In this document: positions 7,401-12,962 of the stretch, piece after piece | Position numbering within the stretch: position 1 is the first letter of the stretch | Layout of the letters: every line of letters begins with the position of its first letter | NCBI GenBank assembly: GCA_044432805.1 | Contig: JAWXUI010000029.1 | Span: 1-12,962, forward strand | Direction: 5' to 3' | DNA from: CAYJEO01 sp044432805 | GTDB taxonomy: Bacteria > Bacillota_I > Bacilli_A > RF39 > UBA660 | DNA length: 12,962 nt | Translations under genes and position numbers: made by a program | The notes under the pieces: generated by a model | Told to the model about the DNA's origin: nothing | The model's database searches: none | Seen by the model: the letters and a program-made list of their open reading frames with translations, nothing else

Positions 7401-7778
7401 ATGATCTCCAAAAATAGACAAAGCATGAGTTGATAAACTTCTTGCCGCTACATGCATTACGCAAGGTAACATTTCTCCTGCTATTTTATACATATTTGGA
7501 ATCATTAATAATAATCCTTGACTTGCAGTAAATGTTGATGTTAAACAACCAGATTGTAAACTTCCGTGCACTAACCCTGCTGCTCCTGCTTCACTTTGCA
7601 TTTCTACAACTTTTACTTTATCAGAAAAGATATTTAATCTTCCTTTATTACTCCAATCATCTACCAGCTCAGCCATTGTACTAGACGGAGTAATTGGATA
7701 TATTCCTGCTACTTCGCTAAACATATAAGCTGTGTTAGCACATGCTTCATTTCCATCTATAACTTGTATTTTTTTCAT
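4419..7778 (-). CDS. nifJ: Pyruvate:ferredoxin (flavodoxin) oxidoreductase
   Basis: This single-chain PFOR converts pyruvate and CoA to acetyl-CoA and CO2 while reducing ferredoxin or flavodoxin, the main pyruvate-oxidising step in many anaerobes. At 1119 residues it is slightly shorter than typical PFORs (about 1170-1200), lacking a long C-terminal extension. The N-terminal pyruvate domain has 'YPITPSS' with T30, E63 and R113, matching positions known from the Desulfovibrio africanus enzyme. A CoA-domain motif 'GYGSDGMVSASK' lies near 411-422. Two [4Fe-4S] motifs follow: CxxCxxCxxxCP at C666/669/672/676 and at C724/727/730/734. The thiamine-diphosphate domain has 'GACAGCGE', 'GGDGWA' near 917 and 'DTQVYSNTGGQ' near 946-956. 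ATG 7778 follows AAAGGAAG. It lies 41 bases after the prepilin gene, with a weak hairpin between. The enzyme is oxygen-sensitive in most organisms, consistent with an anaerobe. Confidence 0.97.
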   Translation of the reverse strand: MKKIQVIDGNEACANTAYMFSEVAGIYPITPSSTMAELVDDWSNKGRLNIFSDKVKVVEMQSEAGAAGLVHGSLQSGCLTSTFTASQGLLLMIPNMYKIAGEMLPCVMHVAARSLSTHALSIFGDHQDIYATRMTGFAQLASSSVQDASYLSGVAHLSAIKSSIPFMHFFDGFRTSHEIQKIDTLELEDYKKLIDMKAVSKFRKRALNTNSPYMIGTAQNDDIYFQATEARNVPYINLADVVNDYMQEINNLAGTDYKPFNYYGNESAKNIIIAMGSVCETIKETIDQLGDYGLIEVHLYRPFSIEYLKNVLPKTVENIAVLDRTKEIGSIGEPLYLDVLSALKNENINIVGGRYGLSSKNTTPSQIKAVFEMLNNPINNFTIGIVDDITFKSLDNSDLKIKLADEILIYGYGSDGMVSASKSIIKMIGNQTDKYVQGYFQYDSKKSGGVTISHLRFSDNLIKSTYYVENPKVVVVTKDSYLTKFDLLDNILENGTFIVNTIKTKEELISSLPENMKNIIVIRNINVYTINAYKAAVDVNLKNKISTIMQSAIMYLTNLISYDKAIEQMKKYAYIAYSKKGEQIVTCNYNAIDNAKEYLNKIEITGDYNYQKAKETDFFSMMESRRGDELKVSTFTSNPGIFQANTSRLEKRSVSDSVPCYLKENCIQCNQCSFVCPHAVIRPYYLTKEEYDNAPEYVKDNCSIPIEPNLKDYYFSIGVSVKDCTGCGLCIKTCPGKNKQKALVPANLDSEIKKEKQNVFDYLEKFIKNKNLSNKNFIKGSQFIEPKFSFSGACAGCGEAAYLKLLTQLFGDSLVVSNATGCSSIYGGSAPTSPYNVPWASSLFEDNAEYAFGMLSADKTLKMRLFSILENIDNELVKEYLNNPLDYDISKKLYDNVPLEAKDLKEYILPKSIWAIGGDGWAYDIGFSGIDHIIASNENINILVLDTQVYSNTGGQSSKATPSGAIAKFASTGKKINKKDLAKIALTYPNCYVAQVCLGANMQQVIKAFNEAAKHNGPSIIIAYSPCISHGIKGGMVNSLENAKLAVECGYFPIFRRTPYDKFTIDFKNVDFEKYSDFLNTQTRYSMLKNTNEEEANELLNLNKEYANQSFEYYKNLEK

Positions 7779-7798
7779 TTTTTTCTTCCTTTCTTAAT

Positions 7799-7821
7799 AA
7801 AAAAAACTATTATTTAGTTTT
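7799..7821 (-). terminator. Weak hairpin with T run between prepilin and PFOR genes
   Basis: Minus strand AAAACTA (7821-7815), loop AATAA and TAGTTTT (7809-7803) form a 7-bp stem running into a total of eight T. The first bases overlap the prepilin stop codon. With so few G-C pairs it may only attenuate, letting some transcription reach PFOR. Confidence 0.4.
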
Positions 7822-8173
7822 ATTCATCAACTACCGTGTACGTGTAATATCCTGACACTCTAGTTATTATAACATACGTATTTTCAAAATACTCTCCAGT
7901 CATTGGATTATTTAAATCTTTTGATATATATCCACCTGTTTGTAACTCATACAATGTTACTTGTATACTATCATCTGTTTGTTCTGGTAATTGTTTTGCA
8001 TTATCTATTGCCCATGTTTTAGCTGCTTCTGAAATACTATCAATTTGTGTTTCATATAGTTCTTCTTTTGAATTCATTATAACATTATCTATTACAACTA
8101 TCGTTAAAGAAGAAATTATTATTAATATTAATATTACAAATAACAACTCAATCAATGTAAATCCTTTTCTCAT
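7820..8173 (-). CDS. Prepilin-like protein (type IV pilin / pseudopilin N-terminal motif)
   Basis: The 117-residue protein starts MRKGFTLIELL, a textbook class III signal: a short basic leader, cleavage after G4 with Phe as the first mature residue, and Glu at mature position 5, followed by a hydrophobic helix to about residue 30. Proteins of this type are cleaved by a prepilin peptidase (PilD/ComC) and assemble into type IV pili, type II secretion pseudopili or competence (ComG) filaments; none of those assembly genes is in this window. The mature part has an amphipathic helix 'ISEAAKTWAIDN' and a small C-terminal domain ending 'YYTYTVVDE'. No cysteine pair is present. Its ATG overlaps the TGA of the upstream Hpt-receiver gene (ATGA), so the two are co-translated. 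GGTGAT lies 2 bases before the ATG. Confidence 0.9.
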   Translation of the reverse strand: MRKGFTLIELLFVILILIIISSLTIVVIDNVIMNSKEELYETQIDSISEAAKTWAIDNAKQLPEQTDDSIQVTLYELQTGGYISKDLNNPMTGEYFENTYVIITRVSGYYTYTVVDE

Positions 8174-8934
8174 ACATCACCTATTTTCAATAATAGCTTA
8201 TTAACAGCAGATTTTATACTAACTTCGCTAAAAGGTTTCTTTATAGTATCTACTATAGGAAATATCTTTAACTGGTCTAAAACACTTTTATCTTCCTCTC
8301 CTGTTATTATTATAACGGGTATTTTTTGGAATAAATCTTTATTTGTAAAATATTGTAAAACTGCTATTCCGTCCAATACAGGCATATTCAAATCTAAGAT
8401 AACACCTTGTATTTTAATATCACTTTCAATTACTTCAAGGGCATTTAAACCGTTTGTAGCTAATAGAATATCATATTCTTTCATTAATTTTTTAACATAG
8501 TTTCTAATAACTATAGAATCATCTGCAACTAATATGGTTTTTGTTTTATCTAATACAACTGGTTTTATATTAATCTCTTTACCTAAATAATTAGAAGATA
8601 TTAATATCATATTTTTTATTTCATTTGATAAATTTTCATAATCTCCACACACAAAGAACAAATCATTATCTTTAGATTTATTTTCATGTTCAAGCGCTAA
8701 TTTAGCTAATCTTTCAAAGCCAAAAAATTTAGCACTTGATTTTATTGAATGAACATATATAGAATAATGTGTCATATCACCTAATTCTTTTACTTTTCTC
8801 AATTGTTCAAGTTTTGTTATCAATTCATCTATATAAATATCTAAGTTTTGATCATATATTAAAATATCACCAAAAATATCTAAACTAGCTTTTACATCAA
8901 CACCTTTATTAAGCAAATAATTTATATCTCGCAT
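8170..8934 (-). CDS. Hpt-receiver two-domain phosphorelay protein
   Basis: The 254-residue protein joins two signalling domains with no kinase, membrane or DNA-binding part. Residues about 1-120 are a helical histidine-phosphotransfer (Hpt) domain with the signature 'VHSIKSSAKFFG', where H62 is the likely phosphorylated histidine. Residues about 132-254 are a CheY-like receiver with the acidic pair D138/D139, phospho-acceptor D181 in 'ILDLNMP', T211 and K233 ('KKP'). All receiver residues needed for activity are present. It would take phosphate from a histidine kinase encoded elsewhere, or shuttle it between H62 and D181. Start ATG 8934 has AGGAGG upstream, and a good promoter lies 30-60 bases before it. 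The gene overlaps the prepilin gene by 4 bases, so control of pilus or pseudopilus function is a reasonable inference. The output mechanism is not visible. Confidence 0.85.
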   Translation of the reverse strand: MRDINYLLNKGVDVKASLDIFGDILIYDQNLDIYIDELITKLEQLRKVKELGDMTHYSIYVHSIKSSAKFFGFERLAKLALEHENKSKDNDLFFVCGDYENLSNEIKNMILISSNYLGKEINIKPVVLDKTKTILVADDSIVIRNYVKKLMKEYDILLATNGLNALEVIESDIKIQGVILDLNMPVLDGIAVLQYFTNKDLFQKIPVIIITGEEDKSVLDQLKIFPIVDTIKKPFSEVSIKSAVNKLLLKIGDV

Positions 8935-8965
8935 AAATACCCTCCTATGTTATTATCTATTATAA

Positions 8966-8994
8966 ATTTTATCATAGTATAAAAAACATTTCAA
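8966..8994 (-). promoter_or_regulatory. Promoter for the Hpt-receiver/prepilin unit
   Basis: Minus strand TTGAAA (8994-8989), 17-bp spacer, TAAAAT (8971-8966) preceded by TGA, giving an extended -10 (TGATAAAAT). The predicted start near 8959 leaves a leader of about 25 nt containing AGGAGG. It sits directly after the terminator of the HtrA gene. Confidence 0.7.
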
Positions 8995-9005
8995 TCTAAT
9001 TAACT

Positions 9006-9031
9006 AAAAAAACTCTATTAAAAGAGTTTTT
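9006..9031 (-). terminator. Intrinsic terminator of the HtrA gene
   Basis: AAAAACTCT (9031-9023), loop TTTAAT and AGAGTTTTT (9016-9008) on the minus strand form a perfect 9-bp stem with T continuing to 9006. It overlaps the TAA of the protease gene. Confidence 0.8.
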
Positions 9032-10178
9032 AAGAAACTATATTTTGTGAACCTAAAACAACCTCTAAAACAATTTCTTCATCATCTCTTAATATTGTTA
9101 TTGTTATTTCTTCTCCAACATCATATTTATATAATTCGTATTTTAAATATGAAGAAGTTTTAACTATTTCACCATTTACCTCAGTTATATAATCTCCTTT
9201 TTGCATACCAGATAAATCAGCAGGTGATGAATCAGTTACACTGTCAATATATATCCCATTGTTTTTTAAAGTTGAAACATCATATGTTGCGACTCCTAAA
9301 AAAGGTCTTGTAATTGGCACTTCATCAATAAAATTATTTGCATATTCTAAAGCTGTTTCAATAGGTATAGCAAAACCCATACCTTCAATTGAACTATCAC
9401 TGCTTACTAATTTCATATTTGTAATTCCAATAATTTCTCCGTTTGAGTTACATAATGGTCCTCCACTATTACCAGAATTAATTGCTGTATCAGTTTGCAT
9501 TACATTCATAATTATATATGAACTATCAACTTCTACTTCTACTAATCTATCCACTCCAGAGATAATTCCTCTTGTTACTGTCCAAGAATAAGTGGATGAA
9601 TCTAATGGTGCTCCAACGGCAAAAGTTGTGTCTCCTACTAACATATCAGTTGAGTCTCCAAGTGATGCAATTAATAAAACGTGTTCTATATCAACTTTTA
9701 AAACTGCAATATCGGATATAGTATCATAGCCAATTATTTCAGCATCCACTTCGTTTTTATCAGTGAACATAACTTTAGTAGAAGTAGCTCCATCTATTAC
9801 GTGCGCATTTGTTAATATATATCCATATTCGTCATCACTATCAAATACAAATCCACTTCCCGTTGAATATAAAGTATCATTTTGATAACTATATACAGTT
9901 ACAACTGCGTCATAAACTTTAGATACCGCATCTGATATACCTTCATCTGTTACTACAACTTCAGTTTCTACAATAACATCTTTTAAATCAATTAAATAAT
10001 TATCGTATATATAAAAGAAACTTAAACTACACACTGCTGTAGTTAATAAAGTAGTTATTACAAAAGTAAATAACACACTATAATTTCTTTTTTTCTTTAT
10101 TTTTTGTCCACAATGTTGACAAAATTTTGCTGATTTGTCCGTCTCTTCATTACAATGCGGACATTTTATTAATTTCAT
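9030..10178 (-). CDS. Zinc-ribbon membrane-anchored HtrA/DegP-like serine protease with PDZ domain
   Basis: HtrA proteases degrade or refold damaged extracytoplasmic proteins. This 382-residue member begins with a zinc ribbon, CPHC (C6, C9) and CQHC (C20, C23), then a basic stretch KIKKKR and one membrane helix (about 33-57). The protease domain (about 78-275) holds the triad H126 ('TNAHV'), D156 ('SDIAVLKV') and S238 in 'GNSGGP'. One PDZ domain follows (about 292-375; 'PFLGV', 'SPADLSGMQKGDYITEVNG'). The basic residues before the helix suggest the ribbon is cytoplasmic and the protease outside. The zinc ribbon is an addition to the classic HtrA layout. ATG 10178 follows GAGGTGG. The ATP-grasp gene ends 51 bases upstream with no convincing terminator, so read-through is possible. 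Specific symbol (htrA, degP or yyxA type) cannot be fixed from sequence alone. Confidence 0.92.
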   Translation of the reverse strand: MKLIKCPHCNEETDKSAKFCQHCGQKIKKKRNYSVLFTFVITTLLTTAVCSLSFFYIYDNYLIDLKDVIVETEVVVTDEGISDAVSKVYDAVVTVYSYQNDTLYSTGSGFVFDSDDEYGYILTNAHVIDGATSTKVMFTDKNEVDAEIIGYDTISDIAVLKVDIEHVLLIASLGDSTDMLVGDTTFAVGAPLDSSTYSWTVTRGIISGVDRLVEVEVDSSYIIMNVMQTDTAINSGNSGGPLCNSNGEIIGITNMKLVSSDSSIEGMGFAIPIETALEYANNFIDEVPITRPFLGVATYDVSTLKNNGIYIDSVTDSSPADLSGMQKGDYITEVNGEIVKTSSYLKYELYKYDVGEEITITILRDDEEIVLEVVLGSQNIVS

Positions 10179-10229
10179 AAACCACCTCTATTATATTCTA
10201 ATTTATATTTGTTAAAAATATGTGAAATT

Positions 10230-11444
10230 TTATTTATTTTTCCAATAAGCATTCTTATATCTTTTTTTATAATTTTGATTTGTTTTATATAAATAGTATT
10301 TTCTTATTAATTGATTATCATATTTATAATCAATTGGATTTACTCTATTACCCCACAATTTTAATACATTTTTTAAATATTGTTTATTTACAATATATTT
10401 TTTTACTATGTTTTTATTTACAAAAGATAAAAGAACTGTTTTATCTAAATGTATATAATCTATTTCTTCATTAAAAATCAAATCTTTAGCTAAAATATCA
10501 ATTAAATTACCACCAGCTTTAGCAATATAATAACTTGATCTTCCTTGTCTAGCATTGATTTCTAAAACTTTATATGATTTATCTCTTTTATCGTATTTCA
10601 AATCAAACTCCGCAAACCCACTATAGTTAATACTATTAGCAAATTTAACAACTGATTCAACTATTTTCGATGTATCATTAAATTCATTATAACCATTAAT
10701 CATTACAACAGCATTTCCAACTAAATCATAATAATGTTCTTGTAACCCAATTTGCGCTAAAGCACTTCTTTTAACTTTATTTGTTTTATCACTATATATG
10801 ACACAGTCAAATAAACAACTGTCATCTCCTGGTATATATTCTTGGATAATTAAAGTGCTTTTATACCCATTTTCTTTAATTAAAGATATAGTTTTCACAA
10901 GTTCTTCATAATTTTCTATTTTATATATTTTTTTCTTTCCATCAAAACTTAATCTGCGGTAACTAACTACATCAGAAGCCTTCAAAATAAGAGGAAATGT
11001 TTTATATTTTATTTCATCATCTATATTGCAATCATAGTAATAGGTTTTAGGTAAGCTAATAAATTCATTATTCTCATATTCTTTATAAAAAAGTTCTTTA
11101 TCAATTATTTTATCTATTAAATTATTATTAGGATAATTAAAATAAAACATTTTTTTTAATAATTTTTCATTTTTAGAAATAAGTTTTATATAATTTTCTG
11201 TTGCAGTCACTAATAAAATTTTTTCATTCTTATGTTCATTATAAAAGTTAGTCAAAGTTTTTAAAAAACAATCTTCATTCCATAAATCACTATAATATTT
11301 ACAATTAGTAATTTTACTGTATTTAGTATACCAAATAGGATTTTTACCAATCAAATAAGCTTTTTTATTTGTTAATTCATGATAACATCTAGCCATATAA
11401 TAGGCATTTGCATCCATTCCAACAATTAATAATGTAAAGTCCAT
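10230..11444 (-). CDS. ATP-grasp ligase resembling D-aspartate ligase
   Basis: ATP-grasp enzymes join a carboxylate to an amine through an acyl-phosphate. This 404-residue protein has an N-terminal nucleotide-fold-like segment 'FTLLIVGMDANAYYMARCYHE', then 'DKIIDKELFYKEYE...LPKTYYY', ATP-binding K155 in 'FPLILKAS', 'IIQEYIPGDD' (200-208) and metal-binding residues in 'GFAEFDLKYD' (277-285) and 'VLEINARQGRSSYY' (293-306). The layout recalls the enterococcal D-aspartate ligase (Asl) and related carboxylate-amine ligases, which build peptidoglycan cross-bridges. That comparison is from memory; the substrate is not proven. The C-terminus is strongly basic. The frame could open at GTG 11453, but AGGTGAT lies 4 bases before ATG 11444, which is preferred. 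It begins 9 bases after the racemase stop, so the two form an operon, consistent with one enzyme making the D-amino acid that the other attaches. Confidence 0.82.
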   Translation of the reverse strand: MDFTLLIVGMDANAYYMARCYHELTNKKAYLIGKNPIWYTKYSKITNCKYYSDLWNEDCFLKTLTNFYNEHKNEKILLVTATENYIKLISKNEKLLKKMFYFNYPNNNLIDKIIDKELFYKEYENNEFISLPKTYYYDCNIDDEIKYKTFPLILKASDVVSYRRLSFDGKKKIYKIENYEELVKTISLIKENGYKSTLIIQEYIPGDDSCLFDCVIYSDKTNKVKRSALAQIGLQEHYYDLVGNAVVMINGYNEFNDTSKIVESVVKFANSINYSGFAEFDLKYDKRDKSYKVLEINARQGRSSYYIAKAGGNLIDILAKDLIFNEEIDYIHLDKTVLLSFVNKNIVKKYIVNKQYLKNVLKLWGNRVNPIDYKYDNQLIRKYYLYKTNQNYKKRYKNAYWKNK

Positions 11445-11448
11445 TAAT

Positions 11449-11455
11449 ATCACCT
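11449..11455 (-). promoter_or_regulatory. Ribosome-binding site that sets the ATP-grasp start
   Basis: AGGTGAT on the minus strand sits 4 bases before ATG 11444 and overlaps the racemase TAG stop. The alternative GTG at 11453 lies inside this site and so is unlikely to be the start. Confidence 0.7.
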
Positions 11456-12575
11456 ATTCTATAATTCTTTTAATTCTATCTGTTAAACTTACTAATACTT
11501 GATGTACAGAAATATTATTGTTTTTAGCTATTGCATTTATAGAAATATTATCTCCAATAATTTCAGCTTTATCATATAATTTTATTGTTTCATCAACTAA
11601 TATATTAGTATAATCCATATTATAATTAATAATTTTATAATATTTGCCATTTATATAGACTTGATTATAATTTTTATTTATTCCATCAGCTGTTCCAATA
11701 GGAAGAGTCGCTACAAAACAAGGTGTTTTTGCTATAAACGAAGCATTATATCCTACAAAAGATTGTTTGTTTATTTTTTTTAAATATATTATTTGAGATT
11801 CTAATTTTAATATTTTATCTAATTTCAAATTATTTTCTAAAGTAGTCTTACTTACTTTACTAAATTTAGTTTTTAGTTTTTTTCTTATGTTAAACTTTGT
11901 TTTTCTAATACCACTAGGTTCTTTAATACTATTAGTATAACCATACATAATAAGCCCTAATCTAACACCGTTTGCTATATTTCTTTTTTCTCTTCTAACG
12001 AGATTTAATGAATTGTATAAATGTACGATTTTTATTTTTTCTAAATCAATTAAAGAAGTTAATTCTAAAAAAGAATTATATTGTAAATCATGATATACAT
12101 CCATTACTCCATCTGTTCCAAAATGAGTATAAATTCCTTCAACATTCATATTTTCAACAATTTCTTTTACGTGCTCTTTGTTGTCAATTCCAACTCTATT
12201 CATACCTGTATTTAATTTAATATGACATTTTACTTTAACGTCTTTTATTTCTAAATATTGTTCATAAGAAATAATAGATACTGTTAAGTTGTTTTGTTTA
12301 GCAACTAAGCAATCTGTTTGACTAACATATCCAAATATTAAAACAGGTGTTATTTTATCAATTTTTCTTACCTCAATCGCTTCGTCTAATGAAGAAACAG
12401 CAAAATAATTAATACCGGCTTCTTTCATTGTTGTTATCAATTCAATACCGTGACCATAGCAATTACCTTTTACTACTCCAAAGTAATATTTATAATCATC
12501 ATATTTTTTTAAAATAGAAACTATATTGCTTTTTAAAAGTTTTTTATTTACTGTTATAAACGTTTTTCTATACAT
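11454..12575 (-). CDS. Alanine-racemase-fold PLP enzyme lacking the usual catalytic Tyr
   Basis: Fold-III alanine racemases use a PLP-bound Lys and an opposing Tyr to interconvert L- and D-amino acids. From ATG 12575 the protein has 373 residues, a normal length. K36 lies in 'FGVVKGNCYGHG', the PLP-lysine signature. Also present are K120 and R127 in 'KLNTGMNRVG', H151 ('THFG'), N188-S189, R205 ('VRLGLIMYG'), 'NMDYTNILVD' (319-328) and a C-terminal 'DRIKRI'. In the family motif G-Y-A-D-G the Tyr is the second catalytic base; here it reads 'PIGTADG', with T295 (codon ACA). A basic, Lys-rich insertion occupies about 219-247. Substrate may therefore not be alanine. The frame extends to TTG 12629, but that is the -35 box; AGAGGG precedes ATG 12575. 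It is followed 9 bases on by the ATP-grasp ligase. A racemase of altered specificity, or an inactive one, cannot be told apart here. Confidence 0.85.
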   Translation of the reverse strand: MYRKTFITVNKKLLKSNIVSILKKYDDYKYYFGVVKGNCYGHGIELITTMKEAGINYFAVSSLDEAIEVRKIDKITPVLIFGYVSQTDCLVAKQNNLTVSIISYEQYLEIKDVKVKCHIKLNTGMNRVGIDNKEHVKEIVENMNVEGIYTHFGTDGVMDVYHDLQYNSFLELTSLIDLEKIKIVHLYNSLNLVRREKRNIANGVRLGLIMYGYTNSIKEPSGIRKTKFNIRKKLKTKFSKVSKTTLENNLKLDKILKLESQIIYLKKINKQSFVGYNASFIAKTPCFVATLPIGTADGINKNYNQVYINGKYYKIINYNMDYTNILVDETIKLYDKAEIIGDNISINAIAKNNNISVHQVLVSLTDRIKRIIE

Positions 12576-12601
12576 ATAATTTCCCTCTACTTTCTTATAA
12601 T

Positions 12602-12629
12602 ATTTTATCATATTTAAACTTCTTTTCAA
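12602..12629 (-). promoter_or_regulatory. Promoter of the racemase-ligase operon
   Basis: Minus strand TTGAAA (12629-12624), 16-bp spacer, TAAAAT (12607-12602) with TGA before it, the same extended -10 design as the promoter at 8966-8994. The predicted start near 12595 gives a leader of about 20 nt containing AGAGGG (12588-12583) before ATG 12575. Confidence 0.65.
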
Positions 12630-12644
12630 AATTAAAAATATACT

Positions 12645-12962
12645 TTACAATATTTCTTTTAAATCACTTATTTTATTTATACAATCTGTTTTTTTTAGTA
12701 AGTCTATATGTATTGTTTGCATACCTATTGATTTAGGTACTTTTATATCTGTAATTAAATCATCTCCAACTACTAATATTTCTTCTGGTTTATAAGGATA
12801 TAGTAATTTTAAATAATTATTTTTATCTTCTTTTATCCCTATTTTATCAGAAGTAAATATATGTTTAAAATATTTAATTAAATCTTCTTTTTCTAATATT
12901 GCATATTGTAAATCATATACCCAATTAGAAAATACAATCAATTCATATTTTTCTTTTAAATA
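12645..12962 (-). CDS. HAD-family hydrolase, C-terminal part (5' end beyond window)
   Basis: The frame is open from the right edge to TAA 12645, so only the C-terminal 105 residues are seen and the nucleophile Asp motif (DxD) lies outside the window. What is visible fits the haloacid dehalogenase superfamily of phosphatases: 'YELIVFSNWVYD' (motif II, Ser-Asn), 'KIGIKEDKNNYLKLL' (motif III Lys), and 'EEILVVGDDLITDIKVPKSIGMQTIHID' split as motif IV GDD plus the characteristic 'A/S-x-GM' segment. The spacing resembles the phosphoglycolate phosphatase/YjjG-like group, whose substrates vary, so no substrate is claimed. The internal TTG 12939-12941 is not a start: the coding pattern (KEKYE) continues upstream of it. 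It ends 16 bases before the -35 of the racemase promoter and no clear terminator lies between. Confidence 0.85.
   Translation of the reverse strand, partial: YLKEKYELIVFSNWVYDLQYAILEKEDLIKYFKHIFTSDKIGIKEDKNNYLKLLYPYKPEEILVVGDDLITDIKVPKSIGMQTIHIDLLKKTDCINKISDLKEIL

Noticed and set aside
7866..7874. TGTTATAAT inside the prepilin gene as the PFOR promoter
   Set aside because: It is a perfect extended -10 but has no -35, arises from Val-Ile-Ile codons, and would have to read through the hairpin at 7799-7821. Possible but not supported enough to list.
1144..8172. Mycoplasma-type genetic code (TGA as Trp)
   Set aside because: TGA ends the DUF1292-like and Hpt-receiver genes at sensible places, and conserved Trp residues in PFOR use TGG.
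10190..10195. TATAAT upstream of the HtrA gene as its promoter
   Set aside because: Its predicted start would fall inside the ribosome-binding site (10182-10188) and no good -35 lies 16-18 bp upstream.

Overview
The window is very A+T-rich and gene-dense. It reads like the genome of a low-GC Bacillota relative, perhaps an uncultured gut lineage near Mycoplasmatota/RF39. The lineage is inferred from composition, AGGAGG/GGTGAT ribosome-binding sites, sigma-A-type promoters and gene content. TGA is a stop and tryptophan is TGG, so the mycoplasma code is not used. No rRNA, tRNA, IS element, CRISPR array or prophage gene was seen, and no gene-free stretch exceeds about 130 bases.

Left arm (1-3488, all minus strand). 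recG, a replication-fork helicase, is followed by a weak hairpin terminator. A new promoter then drives a two-gene unit: a DUF1292/YrzB-like small protein and a long coiled-coil protein that runs off the left edge. That protein ends in a 29-residue repeat.

Centre (3444-4418). recG and an unrecognised 250-residue plus-strand gene diverge from facing promoters. Both promoters predict transcription starts essentially at the Shine-Dalgarno sequence. The recG promoter spacer holds a near-palindrome resembling a Gram-positive LexA box. At the 3' end of the plus-strand gene, a TTGACA-type promoter precedes three hairpins and a strong terminator, a candidate small RNA of about 90 nt.

Right arm (4419-12962, all minus strand). 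In transcription order it holds a HAD-family phosphatase (cut by the right edge), an alanine-racemase-fold enzyme, an ATP-grasp ligase resembling D-aspartate ligase, a zinc-ribbon membrane HtrA protease, an Hpt-receiver phosphorelay protein overlapping a prepilin-like gene, and pyruvate:ferredoxin oxidoreductase. Promoter and terminator signals suggest these units: racemase-ligase (perhaps with HtrA), Hpt-receiver-prepilin, and PFOR.

Functionally, the right arm combines fermentative pyruvate oxidation, envelope functions (D-amino-acid supply and ligation, extracytoplasmic proteolysis, a pilin-like surface filament) and a small phosphorelay. The most notable points are the racemase with Thr in place of the catalytic Tyr, the kinase-less Hpt-receiver protein coupled to a prepilin, the candidate small RNA, and the LexA-like site on recG. 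Three coding starts are revised from the longest open frame on the basis of promoter and ribosome-binding-site positions.
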